A DNA stretch of 64,000 nucleotides from Nitrosopumilus zosterae (GCF_025998175.1 NZ_AP026695.1:310001-374000), one strand, 5' to 3'; positions 16,242 to 23,524 are shown, counted from the stretch's first letter. Made by a program: numbers and translations. Notes: generated by a model not told the origin, from the sequence alone.

Positions 16242-17153
16242 GTGGAACTCAGTCTAGCAACTTCCATAGGTCAAATTCAATTAGATAGGCCTGTGATGCT
16301 AGCGTCTGGAATTCTGGGCATATCTTTGGATGTTTTTAATCGATTGTATCGTTCCGGCGTAGGTGCTGTTGTAACTAAATCTCTTAGTACAGAACCCTGG
16401 GAAGGCTATCCCAATCCGACTATCTTTAGTGTAAAGGGCGGAGGATGGATAAATGCAGTAGGCCTCTCAAATCCTGGAGCTACTAATTTTGCAAAAATGA
16501 TTGAGCCTAATCAGGATGTTCCAATAGTTGTGAGTTTGGTGGGTTCAATTCCGGAAGATTTTGAAATGATGATTAAACAATTTGAAAATTGTAAAGTTAC
16601 GGCATATGAGCTGAATCTGTCCTGTCCACATGTGGCCAAAGTCGGTTTAGAAGTTGGCGATGATCCTGAATTAGTTAAAAAAATTGTGACTACTGCAAAA
16701 AATACCACTGATGTTCCAATAATAGCAAAAGTTGGTTTAGGAACTACTCATTATCTTAACACTGTAAGTGCAGCAATAGATTCTGGAATTGATGCAATCA
16801 CTGCAATCAATACTGTTAGAGCAATGGCAATAGATGTTGAAACTCAACGACCAATTCTCAGTAATAAATTTGGAGGGTTATCTGGGACTCCAATCAAACC
16901 AATTGCATTGAGGTGTGTCTATGAAATTTCTTCAAAACATGACATCCCAATAATTGGGTGTGGCGGTATATCTACATGGGAGGATGCAGTTGAATTCTTT
17001 TTAGCAGGCGCTTCTGCAATTCAACTTGGTAGTGCGGTAGGAGATAATTGGATTGATGTTTTCAATGATATCAATAATGGAATATTGCAGTACATGAAAA
17101 GAAAAAACTATTCTTCAATAAAGGAAATGGTGGGTCTTGCAAAGAAACAATAA
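16242..17153 (+). CDS. pyrD: dihydroorotate dehydrogenase, catalytic subunit (class 1B)
   Basis: A 303-residue FMN TIM-barrel enzyme oxidising dihydroorotate to orotate in pyrimidine synthesis. It shows 'VMLASGILG', 'WINAVGLSNPG', the catalytic loop 'ELNLSCPHV' (Cys base of class 1B), 'PIIAKVGLG', 'GGLSGTPIKPIAL' and 'GCGGISTWEDAVEF'. GTG start. It overlaps pyrK by 17 bases, and the pair forms the PyrDB-PyrK heterotetramer that passes electrons to NAD. Confidence 0.93.
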   Translation: MELSLATSIGQIQLDRPVMLASGILGISLDVFNRLYRSGVGAVVTKSLSTEPWEGYPNPTIFSVKGGGWINAVGLSNPGATNFAKMIEPNQDVPIVVSLVGSIPEDFEMMIKQFENCKVTAYELNLSCPHVAKVGLEVGDDPELVKKIVTTAKNTTDVPIIAKVGLGTTHYLNTVSAAIDSGIDAITAINTVRAMAIDVETQRPILSNKFGGLSGTPIKPIALRCVYEISSKHDIPIIGCGGISTWEDAVEFFLAGASAIQLGSAVGDNWIDVFNDINNGILQYMKRKNYSSIKEMVGLAKKQ

Positions 17154-17949
17154 TCATACAACAATTGTTACCATTGAAAAAGTAATTGATGAAACACCTA
17201 CTGTCAGAACTTTAGTTTTTTCTGATGATGTGATGTCCAATGTTCTTCCCGGACAATTTGCAATGGTTTGGATTCCAGGAGTCAATGAATTACCAATGAG
17301 TGTGATGATTTCTAAAGAATCTGGAAAAGCAGCATTCACAGTTAGAAAACATGGACCTGCTTCAACTGGTTTGTTTAATATTCTCGAAGGTCAACAAATT
17401 GGAATTCGTGGCCCGTATGGAAATTCATTTGATCTAAAAGAAGGAAAACTTTTGTTAGTTGGTGGTGGAACCGGTCTTGTCCCAATGATGCGATTGCTCA
17501 CTTTTGTAAAACCTGCTGATGATGTTACTGTTTTAATTGGTGCAAAATCTAAAGATGAGGTATTTTTTGAAGACTTGGCAAACAATTTGTTGGAAAATAA
17601 CCCTCACAAAGTAATTGTCTCAACTGATGACGGAAGTTATGGTGAAAAAGGATTTGTCACTGATTTGGTTGAAAAACTTGTCAGCAAATCTCATTTTGAT
17701 GGGGTTTATGTATGCGGGCCTGAAATAATGATGTACAAAACCGTACAATCCGCTCATTCTAGGAAAATGTTTGTCCAAGCTAGTCTTGAGAGGATGATGA
17801 AATGTGGTGTTGGAATTTGTGGTAGTTGCTGTGTAGGCGAAGATCTGGTATGCCGTGACGGGACTGTCTTTGATGGGCAACACCTCTCAACAAACAAGGA
17901 ATTTGGTCATTTTTACAGAAATAAGGCTGGGATCTTAGAAAATTATTGA
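17137..17949 (+). CDS. pyrK: dihydroorotate dehydrogenase electron-transfer subunit
   Basis: A 270-residue ferredoxin reductase-type subunit binding FAD and a 2Fe-2S cluster. A FAD-domain start 'LPGQFAMVWIPGVNELPMS' is followed by the NAD loop 'LLVGGGTGLVPMM' and a C-terminal cysteine cluster in 'CGVGICGSCCVGEDLVC' that ligates the 2Fe-2S centre. TTG start inside the end of pyrD. It relays electrons from PyrD FMN to NAD+. Confidence 0.92.
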   Translation: MQRNNNHTTIVTIEKVIDETPTVRTLVFSDDVMSNVLPGQFAMVWIPGVNELPMSVMISKESGKAAFTVRKHGPASTGLFNILEGQQIGIRGPYGNSFDLKEGKLLLVGGGTGLVPMMRLLTFVKPADDVTVLIGAKSKDEVFFEDLANNLLENNPHKVIVSTDDGSYGEKGFVTDLVEKLVSKSHFDGVYVCGPEIMMYKTVQSAHSRKMFVQASLERMMKCGVGICGSCCVGEDLVCRDGTVFDGQHLSTNKEFGHFYRNKAGILENY

Positions 17950-17991
17950 ATTTGACTAGCAAGGTTTAAAATAAATCACAAAATTATTTCC

Positions 17992-19725
17992 ATGACGGAA
18001 ATGGGAACTCCAAAAATTGTATTAACTGCAGATAGAACCCTGATGTCTCCTTATAGGGGATTGTCGCTTGCAACATTTTTTGGTTGTGCGCCAGCTATTG
18101 ACCCAAACCGCGATAAAAACAGCTTTTGGTATAAAATTCTTGGAAAACAGGTAACTCCCAAAATACTCTTTGATTTTATTTGTAATTATATTCCTCATAC
18201 AAATGGTGTTGCAAACTATGCCCCATATGGCTTGAGAAAATTAGAAGCTGGTTTGCTTCGAGATGGATTTAGCAGACAGGATGTAGTAGTTGCCCATCCT
18301 GATCATATTGAACAATTTATTGGTCCTCAAACAGAAGTTGTCGGAACATATGAGATGGATCCTCTTGGAATGGGTCCTGTAACTATGACATTTACTTATG
18401 GCAGAAAACAAACATCTTATGATGAATTTTACAATACTGAACTACATCATAGAATCAAAGCTGCTAAATTAAAAACTGGAAGTAAGGCCAAAGTAATTTC
18501 TGGTGCATCTGGAACTTGGCAATACAATTATGATCCAGAAAAAATCGAGGAATTTGGAATTTATGCAATTCTGGAAGGGGAATTGGGTGGGATTGCACCT
18601 GAAATTGATGGACATGCTGGACGATTCTTCAACTATTTGATAAATGGTGACTTTGAAAACATGGATCCTTTCAGAAAGAGAAGTGACTTTAAAGTTAACA
18701 TAAAAGAATTTGAAAGAAACGGAAAAAAAATCCATGGACGTTTTGTTAATTTCTGGGATAGACCCGAACTTGAAGAAATTCCTGACATTGTGGAACCAAG
18801 TATGCATGGAATGGTTGAGGTAATGCGTGGTTGTGGCAGGGGTTGCAAGTTCTGTGATGTTACATTAAGATCATTGAGATATTATTCTCCTGAAAAAGTC
18901 AAAAGAGAAATTGAAGTTAACATAAAGAAGGGTGGTTCTAAATCTGCATGGATTCACAGTGATGATATTTTTGTTTATGGTATGGATCCTCGAACTGCGA
19001 AAGGGATGGAACCAAACAGAGAAGCACTAGAAGAATTGTTCACTGCAATCATGTCAACAGGGGTTGAACACACAAACCCAACTCACGGAACTCTTGCTGG
19101 AGCTATTGCTGATGAAAAATTAATTCCTAATCTCTCTAAAATCATCAAAGCAGGTCCTGATAACATGATTGGTGTTCAAGCTGGATTTGAAACTGGCAGT
19201 CTTAGATTAATCGGTAAATATGCTGATAGAAAACTTGCACCATATTCTCCTGACGAATGGCATTGGGTTGTCAAAGAAGGCGTCAAGACATTAAATCAAG
19301 ACTATTGGATTCCTGCATTTACCTTGATTATGGGTCTTGATAATGATGAAACGCCTGAAGATTCTTGGGAGACTATACGTTTACTTAGTGAATTGGAAAA
19401 TGAACAACCTGATTCTATGTTTACAGCTACTGCATTAACATTCGTTCCTATTGGATTGCTAGAAAAATCTGATTTCTTTAACATTGGAAATGAGATGACT
19501 CCTGCTCAACTAGGCGTGCTTTACAAAACTTGGCAACACAATTTCAAATATGGCATTCAGAAATTTATGACCAAGACTGGCTCTAAAGGCCCTCAAAGAT
19601 ACTTCTTTAATGCCATAGCAAGATCTCTTGGCGGTGTTCCTCTTGGTGCAATGGAGAGATATGCTAGAAGAAAGAGCAAGGAACACGAAAAAGTCATTGA
19701 GCTTGTCAAAGCCAAGTATTGGTAG
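17992..19725 (+). CDS. radical SAM protein with N-terminal cobalamin-binding-like region
   Basis: A 577-residue protein. Residues ~1-190 resemble the B12-binding-like domain of UPF0313/YgiQ-related radical SAM enzymes. The [4Fe-4S] motif is C-x3-C-x2-C in 'RGCGRGCKFCDV' at about residues 281-288, followed by 'PEKVKREIEVNIKKGG' and the SAM contacts of the half-barrel ('IGVQAGFETGS'). Reaction and substrate are unknown; length and layout suggest a modification enzyme. It lies 266 bases upstream of the eS30 stop with its own start region after pyrK. Confidence 0.82.
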   Translation: MTEMGTPKIVLTADRTLMSPYRGLSLATFFGCAPAIDPNRDKNSFWYKILGKQVTPKILFDFICNYIPHTNGVANYAPYGLRKLEAGLLRDGFSRQDVVVAHPDHIEQFIGPQTEVVGTYEMDPLGMGPVTMTFTYGRKQTSYDEFYNTELHHRIKAAKLKTGSKAKVISGASGTWQYNYDPEKIEEFGIYAILEGELGGIAPEIDGHAGRFFNYLINGDFENMDPFRKRSDFKVNIKEFERNGKKIHGRFVNFWDRPELEEIPDIVEPSMHGMVEVMRGCGRGCKFCDVTLRSLRYYSPEKVKREIEVNIKKGGSKSAWIHSDDIFVYGMDPRTAKGMEPNREALEELFTAIMSTGVEHTNPTHGTLAGAIADEKLIPNLSKIIKAGPDNMIGVQAGFETGSLRLIGKYADRKLAPYSPDEWHWVVKEGVKTLNQDYWIPAFTLIMGLDNDETPEDSWETIRLLSELENEQPDSMFTATALTFVPIGLLEKSDFFNIGNEMTPAQLGVLYKTWQHNFKYGIQKFMTKTGSKGPQRYFFNAIARSLGGVPLGAMERYARRKSKEHEKVIELVKAKYW

Positions 19726-19765
19726 TCATACAAATACATAAATTCACTAATTCTTATTCCTAAAT

Positions 19766-19948
19766 ATGGCAACACACGGTTCACTTACCAAAGCAGGTAA
19801 AGTAAGAGGACAGACACCAAAAGTTGAAGGGCGAAAAATTGTAGGTACTAGTTCTAGTCTTAGAAACAAAAGTAACTTCAAAAAGCGATTTGTTCTAGGC
19901 AGATTCCCTGGTCAGAACAAACCAGGACAAAGAAGAAAGAGACGTTAA
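19766..19948 (+). CDS. rps30e: ribosomal protein eS30
   Basis: A 60-residue basic protein with the eS30 signature: 'HGSLTKAGKVRGQTPKVE' near the N-terminus and the C-terminal 'LGRFPGQNKPGQRRKRR'. It is part of the archaeal and eukaryotic small ribosomal subunit, here without the ubiquitin-like fusion of animals. ATG 19766 lies about 40 bases after the radical SAM gene. Downstream begins the accessory island. Confidence 0.95.
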   Translation: MATHGSLTKAGKVRGQTPKVEGRKIVGTSSSLRNKSNFKKRFVLGRFPGQNKPGQRRKRR

Positions 19949-20008
19949 TCGATTCTTTTCAAAATTTTATCATTTTACGATCTGTGTCTATTATTTGTAA
20001 TTCTAAAT

Positions 20009-20071
20009 GACCGATCAACCGAAACTTTACAGCAACAAAAACAACCGTAGATTTGACAGAACCTCAAAACA
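20009..20071. repeat. diverged direct copy of the radA upstream region (pairs with 22196-22258)
   Basis: Aligned without gaps to 22196-22258 (constant offset 2187), it shares blocks GATCAACCGA, ACCGT and ACAGAACCTCAAAACA at identical spacing; by hand count about 40 of 63 bases match. After a 69-base insertion relative to radA, a further 15-base block ATAAAGTACTCGTAC follows at 20149 (22267 at radA). A 13-base inverted copy of ACCGATCAACCGA stands at 20114-20126. The blocks are either shared regulatory sites or the remains of a duplication. Confidence 0.8.
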
Positions 20072-20113
20072 GGAACTGTCAACATGAAGGTTGATAATTC
20101 TTCGTGTTAAGTG

Positions 20114-20126
20114 TCGGTTGATCGGT
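20114..20126. repeat. 13-bp inverted copy of ACCGATCAACCGA (20010-20022)
   Basis: TCGGTTGATCGGT is the exact reverse complement of 20010-20022, 91 bases away. With the copy upstream of radA (GATCAACCGA at 22200-22209) this makes three occurrences of the same core near two promoters, which is what a protein-binding site would look like. Confidence 0.75.
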
Positions 20127-20148
20127 GTCAAGATTTTTGAACCGTATG

Positions 20149-20163
20149 ATAAAGTACTCGTAC
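20149..20163 (+). promoter_or_regulatory. promoter element shared with radA (ATAAAGTACTCGTAC)
   Basis: A 15-base block identical to 22267-22281, which at radA contains the TATA box about 25 bases before the ATG. By analogy transcription here should start near 20175, leaving a ~40-base leader before the small Cys-rich gene. GTAC-TC-GTAC inside the block is a short repeat that may be a recognition site. Confidence 0.55.
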
Positions 20164-20203
20164 TGTAATGGTTAAATGTCATACTTAGATCCGCTGTGAT
20201 CAT

Positions 20204-20211
20204 GGAGGTGA
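20204..20211 (+). promoter_or_regulatory. perfect Shine-Dalgarno GGAGGTGA before the Cys-rich peptide
   Basis: Eight bases fully complementary to the archaeal 16S rRNA 3' end, four bases before ATG 20216. Most genes in this window start with little or no leader and no such site, so it decides the start of this small gene and suggests strong translation. Confidence 0.7.
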
Positions 20212-20215
20212 GAGA

Positions 20216-20341
20216 ATGGACGAAAACTGCGGTTGTAAGAACAAGGAATACACCTACGTTTGCGAGGACGATGTGTGTATCCCTGTTACTGAAGAACCTA
20301 AGTGCTTCACACAGAAGTCGACCTTCTACAAACTAGATTAG
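20216..20341 (+). CDS. 41-residue Cys-rich acidic peptide
   Basis: A small ORF beginning MDENCGCKNKEY and ending TFYKLD, with cysteines at residues 5, 7, 16, 21 and 30 and a net acidic charge, so it may bind metal or an Fe-S cluster. It has a perfect Shine-Dalgarno sequence and a promoter block shared with radA. Codons favour C or G in third place (GAC, TGC, AAG, TTC), unlike the AT-rich neighbours, which hints at transfer or high expression. A second frame from ATG 20202 is also open (44 codons) but has no ribosome site. Function unknown. Confidence 0.68.
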   Translation: MDENCGCKNKEYTYVCEDDVCIPVTEEPKCFTQKSTFYKLD

Positions 20342-20374
20342 TTCTGTAAGTTCAAAAGAACTATTCTAATTCCC

Positions 20375-21508
20375 TTATTTTTTTATCAGCGATCTATTTA
20401 GATCTGTCGCATTTTGAATTAGCGTTAACCACTTGTTTGAGCCTTCAATTTCGATTCCACAGGCTTGAGCTGGAGTCTTGCCTTCTAGACCCATATGTGG
20501 GCGTAGGTAGTTATGATAAATTTGGTAGCCTGTCAAAATAGGAGTATCCATTTTCTTCAATCCTCTCATTACTTTTTCCCTGTCACGAATCTCACCGTTC
20601 AATCTCTCTTGGATGTTATTGTTTCTGTCGCCTTGAAGATGTATGTGTCTGATGTGTAAGGTTCTATCTTCCCTTTTTAGTGACCAAAATTCTTTCTTGT
20701 ATGCTTCATGATATGATCCTAATCCGTCTGTAATGAACACTTTGGGTTTTGCCTGTGTAACCTCTTTTGATTTCTGTAACAAACCTCTTGCATCATGACC
20801 TTCTTTTCTGTCTGCAACTTCTTGAGCTATCCAGTATCTAGTCTCTTGATCCATTAATGCAAATACGTATTTCAAATCACCATGAATCTTCATGTAGATT
20901 TCATCGGCGTGCCAAGCATCGCCTACATTAGGAACGATTTTGTCAATATACTTCTGCATCAGTTCGGTGTATTTTGTAATCCAGTTATACACAGTAACAT
21001 GAGATACATTAGTTCCCTGCAATTTCAAGAATTTTGTAACGCCTCGTAGGGATTCACCTGTAAAGTAGAGTTGTAAAGCTGATGTAATTGATTGTGGAGT
21101 TGATTTCATTCTTTCAAATCCTAAGTTAATTGAGAATGTCTTGTGACAATCAGAGCATACGAATCTTTGAATGTTGCCAGACTTGTTTTTTCTGATTCCA
21201 AATTTCTTTACGTTATCTGAATGGCAGAATTTACAGTTTGAAATTGTAATTGATGGAATTGTAATCTTATTTTGCTGTCTGACTTCCTGTCTTATCTTTA
21301 TGCTGATTTCAATGGCATGGATGTGCTTGCAACAGACTTTTCTGAACTTGTGATCCGCACAGTTACAAGTCCAAGAATTGCCTACCTTTACTACATCGTA
21401 TTTTCTTTTTGATGTCTGTGAGTGTACCTTGTAATGAATGTCAGATACACGAATCAGGTCTGATTTCAAGGCTATTTCTTTTCCTTTTTGCTCACGTTTG
21501 TTTTTCAT
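20375..21508 (-). CDS. SWIM-finger DDE transposase (IS6/IS240-like catalytic domain)
   Basis: A 377-residue protein. Residues ~45-70 carry a SWIM zinc finger (CNC..., then CCKH). Residues ~92-130 form an IS1/IS6-type zinc ribbon ('CKFCHSDNVKKFG' then 'FVCSDCHKTF'), and residues ~190-345 an RNase H-fold integrase with D in 'WHADEIYMK', D in 'FITDGLGSYHEAY' and E in 'NNIQERLNGEIRDRE', so the catalytic triad looks intact. I see no clear terminal inverted repeats or target duplication around it by eye, so it may be domesticated or end-decayed. A palindromic operator-like site lies between its TATA region and ATG. Confidence 0.88.
   Translation of the reverse strand: MKNKREQKGKEIALKSDLIRVSDIHYKVHSQTSKRKYDVVKVGNSWTCNCADHKFRKVCCKHIHAIEISIKIRQEVRQQNKITIPSITISNCKFCHSDNVKKFGIRKNKSGNIQRFVCSDCHKTFSINLGFERMKSTPQSITSALQLYFTGESLRGVTKFLKLQGTNVSHVTVYNWITKYTELMQKYIDKIVPNVGDAWHADEIYMKIHGDLKYVFALMDQETRYWIAQEVADRKEGHDARGLLQKSKEVTQAKPKVFITDGLGSYHEAYKKEFWSLKREDRTLHIRHIHLQGDRNNNIQERLNGEIRDREKVMRGLKKMDTPILTGYQIYHNYLRPHMGLEGKTPAQACGIEIEGSNKWLTLIQNATDLNRSLIKK
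20375..21508 (-). mobile_element. insertion-sequence-like unit, ends not defined
   Basis: The transposase gene and its position in a non-core island between two housekeeping genes (rps30e and radA) indicate a mobile element. Boundaries are only those of the gene, because no terminal repeats could be found by eye within ~150 bases on either side. Confidence 0.5.
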
Positions 21509-21510
21509 CT

Positions 21511-21523
21511 TACTTACTAGGTA
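21511..21523. promoter_or_regulatory. operator-like palindrome TACTTACTAGGTA (transposase promoter)
   Basis: Matches the palindrome TACCTANTAGGTA with one mismatch. It lies 3 bases upstream of the reverse-strand transposase ATG, between that and a TATA-like CTTATACA, the usual place for a repressor site in a leaderless archaeal promoter. Confidence 0.6.
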
Positions 21524-21549
21524 TATTGTATAAGGTATTATTAAATATT

Positions 21550-21562
21550 TACCTAGTAGGTA
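21550..21562. promoter_or_regulatory. operator-like palindrome TACCTAGTAGGTA (zinc-ribbon pair promoter)
   Basis: A perfect palindrome around the central base, just upstream of a TATA-like CTTAAATATT for the forward gene at 21598. It is 39 bases centre-to-centre from the site at 21511-21523, so the divergent promoters could be controlled together. Confidence 0.65.
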
Positions 21563-21597
21563 TATCCTTAAATATTTGAATACATACTATCTAAACA

Positions 21598-21780
21598 ATG
21601 GGAATTGTAAAGCTTGAGGGATATTCATGTGATAGATGCGGACACCAATGGGTACCACGAACCAAGATAAATGAACTTCCCATCATATGTCCTAAATGCA
21701 AGTCACCATACTGGAACAAGCCACGACAAGGTAATACAAAGAAACATTTGGATTGGAAAGAAAAAAGGAGAATGACATAA
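21598..21780 (+). CDS. 60-residue zinc-ribbon protein
   Basis: A zinc ribbon with two CxxC knuckles, 'SCDRCGHQWVPR' (residues 10-21) and 'ICPKCKSPYWNKPR' (residues 30-43), followed by a basic tail. Stand-alone proteins of this type are common on archaeal and bacterial mobile elements and usually bind nucleic acid. It is leaderless, with ATG ~25 bases from a TATA-like box. Its stop overlaps the start of the next gene (TAATG), so the two are coupled. It is divergent from the transposase with the palindromes between them. Confidence 0.8.
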   Translation: MGIVKLEGYSCDRCGHQWVPRTKINELPIICPKCKSPYWNKPRQGNTKKHLDWKEKRRMT

Positions 21781-22028
21781 TGGTTCAAAAAGAATTTGGT
21801 TGTGACAACAACGGATGTAATCACACCATTGTAGTAACTTCTCCTGATGATGTATACACAAGACTTCTTCGCGATGTTTGTTGTGACGAAAGTATGGAAA
21901 AAAAATACGAATGTGATGATTGCCATTTTATGAATACACGTTACTGGTGTGTTAAACATCCGTCTCACGTAATTGGGTTTGGTGCAAAAGATCCGTATGA
22001 TGAGACTAGATTTTCTACTTATGTTTAG
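21780..22028 (+). CDS. 82-residue Cys/His-rich protein
   Basis: Start chosen at ATG 21780, which overlaps the stop of the zinc-ribbon gene (TAATG); an earlier ATG at 21753 would run into that gene. Cysteines occur in 'FGCDNNGCNH', 'RDVCCDE', 'YECDDCHFM' and 'RYWCVKHP', enough for two zinc sites. Family not recognised. Co-transcribed with the 60-residue ribbon and probably functionally linked to it. Role unknown; DNA binding or partner binding is inference. Confidence 0.72.
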   Translation: MVQKEFGCDNNGCNHTIVVTSPDDVYTRLLRDVCCDESMEKKYECDDCHFMNTRYWCVKHPSHVIGFGAKDPYDETRFSTYV

Positions 22029-22030
22029 AT

Positions 22031-22156
22031 TCATTTTATAAAAAATGAACTAACCACAAAGAATTCAAACCCATCAATCTTTTTCAAACCTTCTATTAGT
22101 TTCTTGATCTGTTCTTCTGTGAGATTATCTCTGGGTTTTACATTTGCTTGAATCAT
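22031..22156 (-). CDS. 41-residue peptide under a palindromic operator
   Basis: A small reverse-strand ORF starting MIQANVKPRDNLTEEQ and ending SSFFIK. It has one helix rich in Lys/Glu/Ile, then a hydrophobic strand. It is convergent with the 82-residue gene, with 2 bases between stops. A perfect TACCTATTAGGTA palindrome sits 2 bases upstream of its ATG with a TATA-like sequence ~25 bases further, a layout too regular for a chance ORF. Function unknown. Confidence 0.55.
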   Translation of the reverse strand: MIQANVKPRDNLTEEQIKKLIEGLKKIDGFEFFVVSSFFIK

Positions 22157-22158
22157 AT

Positions 22159-22171
22159 TACCTATTAGGTA
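22159..22171. promoter_or_regulatory. operator-like palindrome TACCTATTAGGTA (small peptide promoter)
   Basis: Same palindrome as at 21550, differing only at the centre. It is followed at 22173-22181 by an overlapping half site TACCTAGTA. Located between the TATA-like region and ATG of the reverse-strand 41-residue ORF. Confidence 0.65.
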
Positions 22172-22195
22172 ATACCTAGTATATGAGAACTATTA

Positions 22196-22258
22196 GATGG
22201 ATCAACCGAGGTTAACAGGTAGAATTTTTTACCGTCAACTTAACAGAACCTCAAAACA
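22196..22258. repeat. radA upstream region sharing blocks with 20009-20071
   Basis: Contains GATCAACCGA, ACCGT and ACAGAACCTCAAAACA at the same spacing as 20009-20071. It ends 8 bases before the radA TATA element. See the partner entry for details. Confidence 0.8.
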
Positions 22259-22264
22259 ATACTC

Positions 22265-22281
22265 TTATAAAGTACTCGTAC
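22265..22281 (+). promoter_or_regulatory. radA core promoter (TTATAAAG plus GTACTCGTAC)
   Basis: TTATAAAG at 22265-22272 is 23-30 bases upstream of the radA ATG, fitting a leaderless transcript. The 15 bases from 22267 are identical to those before the Cys-rich gene at 20149. A short palindrome CCGTACCATACGGTATGG spans the probable start site. Confidence 0.65.
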
Positions 22282-22294
22282 CGTACCATACGGT

Positions 22295-23434
22295 ATGGTA
22301 GAAGATTTAAGATTAGATAGTTTAGAGGGCGTAGGTCCTGTAACTACAAGAAAATTATCCGATGCAGGTGTCCACAACGTCATGGATCTCATCGTCAGAG
22401 GTCCTGTAGAAATTGCAGAAATAACTGGAATGGAAAAGGACACTGCTGAAAAAATTGTCAATAAAGCCAGACAACATTTAGTTGATGGAGGATTAATTGC
22501 CAAACATTTTGTTAGTGCAACTGAAATTTACAAACACCGACAAAGTATTGGTAAAATTACAACTGGTACAAATTGTCTTGATACACTATTTGATGGTGGT
22601 ATTGAGACTCAGGCCCTTACAGAAGTTTATGGTGAATTTGGATGTGGTAAAACACAGTTTGCTCATACAATGTCTGTAATGGTTCAAAAAACCAAAGAAG
22701 AAGGTGGTCTTGAAGGTAGTGTATTATACATTGATACTGAAAACACTTTCAGACCTGAAAGAATTGTATCTATTGCCAAAGCTCATGACATGGATCCGGA
22801 AAAAGTTCTAGATAACATCATAGTTGCTCGTGCATACAACAGTGCACATCAGGTGTTAATTCTAGAGGAAGCTGGCCCTATAATTGAAGAAAACAATGTT
22901 AAACTAATTGTTGCAGATTCTGCAGTTGGACTATTCCGTGCTGAATATCTTGGAAGAGGAACATTGTCTGTTAGACAGCAAAAACTAAATCATTTTGTTC
23001 ATTTGCTATCTAGAATTGCAGAAACATACAACTGTGCTGCAATTGCAACCAACCAAGTTATGGCATCACCTGATGTCTTTTTTGGAGATCCAACAAGACC
23101 AATTGGTGGAAATGTAGTTGCACATACCAGTACATACAGAATCTACTTTAAGAAATCAGGCAAGAAACGAATTGCCAGAATGGTAGATAGTCCTCACCAT
23201 CCTGAAGAGGAAGTAATCTTTGCTCTAGGTGAAGCAGGTGTAATTGATCCTGAAGACGCCGATAAAAAGACAAAAAAGACTACCAAAAAAACAACTAAAC
23301 CTGCAAAAGAAACAGCTGAAGTAGATGCTACAGAAACAGCTGAAGTAGATGCTACAGAAACAGCTGAAGTAGATAACATTGTGAAATCTACAGCAGATAA
23401 TGAATCAGAAGATTCAGAACCAATTGAAGAGTAA
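22295..23434 (+). CDS. radA: DNA repair and recombination protein RadA
   Basis: A 379-residue archaeal RecA/Rad51 homologue that forms filaments on single-stranded DNA for strand exchange. Residues ~1-60 are the helix-hairpin-helix domain ('LEGVGPVTTRKLSDAG'). Walker A 'GEFGCGKTQ' lies near 112, Walker B 'LIVADS' near 205, and the L2 region 'ATNQVMASPDV' later. Beyond residue ~325 it carries an extra Lys/Thr then acidic tail with TAEVDATE repeats; typical RadA ends ~320-330. ATG start is leaderless. Confidence 0.96.
   Translation: MVEDLRLDSLEGVGPVTTRKLSDAGVHNVMDLIVRGPVEIAEITGMEKDTAEKIVNKARQHLVDGGLIAKHFVSATEIYKHRQSIGKITTGTNCLDTLFDGGIETQALTEVYGEFGCGKTQFAHTMSVMVQKTKEEGGLEGSVLYIDTENTFRPERIVSIAKAHDMDPEKVLDNIIVARAYNSAHQVLILEEAGPIIEENNVKLIVADSAVGLFRAEYLGRGTLSVRQQKLNHFVHLLSRIAETYNCAAIATNQVMASPDVFFGDPTRPIGGNVVAHTSTYRIYFKKSGKKRIARMVDSPHHPEEEVIFALGEAGVIDPEDADKKTKKTTKKTTKPAKETAEVDATETAEVDATETAEVDNIVKSTADNESEDSEPIEE
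23312..23372 (+). repeat. 24-bp tandem repeat (about 2.5 copies) in the radA tail
   Basis: The unit encodes TAEVDATE, present twice fully and then as TAEVD. Copies are identical at DNA level, so the expansion is recent. It produces an acidic, probably disordered C-terminal extension of RadA. Confidence 0.8.
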
Positions 23435-23524
23435 CTCTTCTCCTTTCTCTTCATTTGTTTTTTAATTTTTATTTATTTTTCACAATATTGATTAAATTAT
23501 AATATCATTTGTGACTACTAATAC

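Noticed and set aside
20202-20336. Alternative 44-codon frame overlapping the Cys-rich peptide
   Set aside because: Its start overlaps the Shine-Dalgarno site rather than following it, and the product is an unstructured basic sequence.
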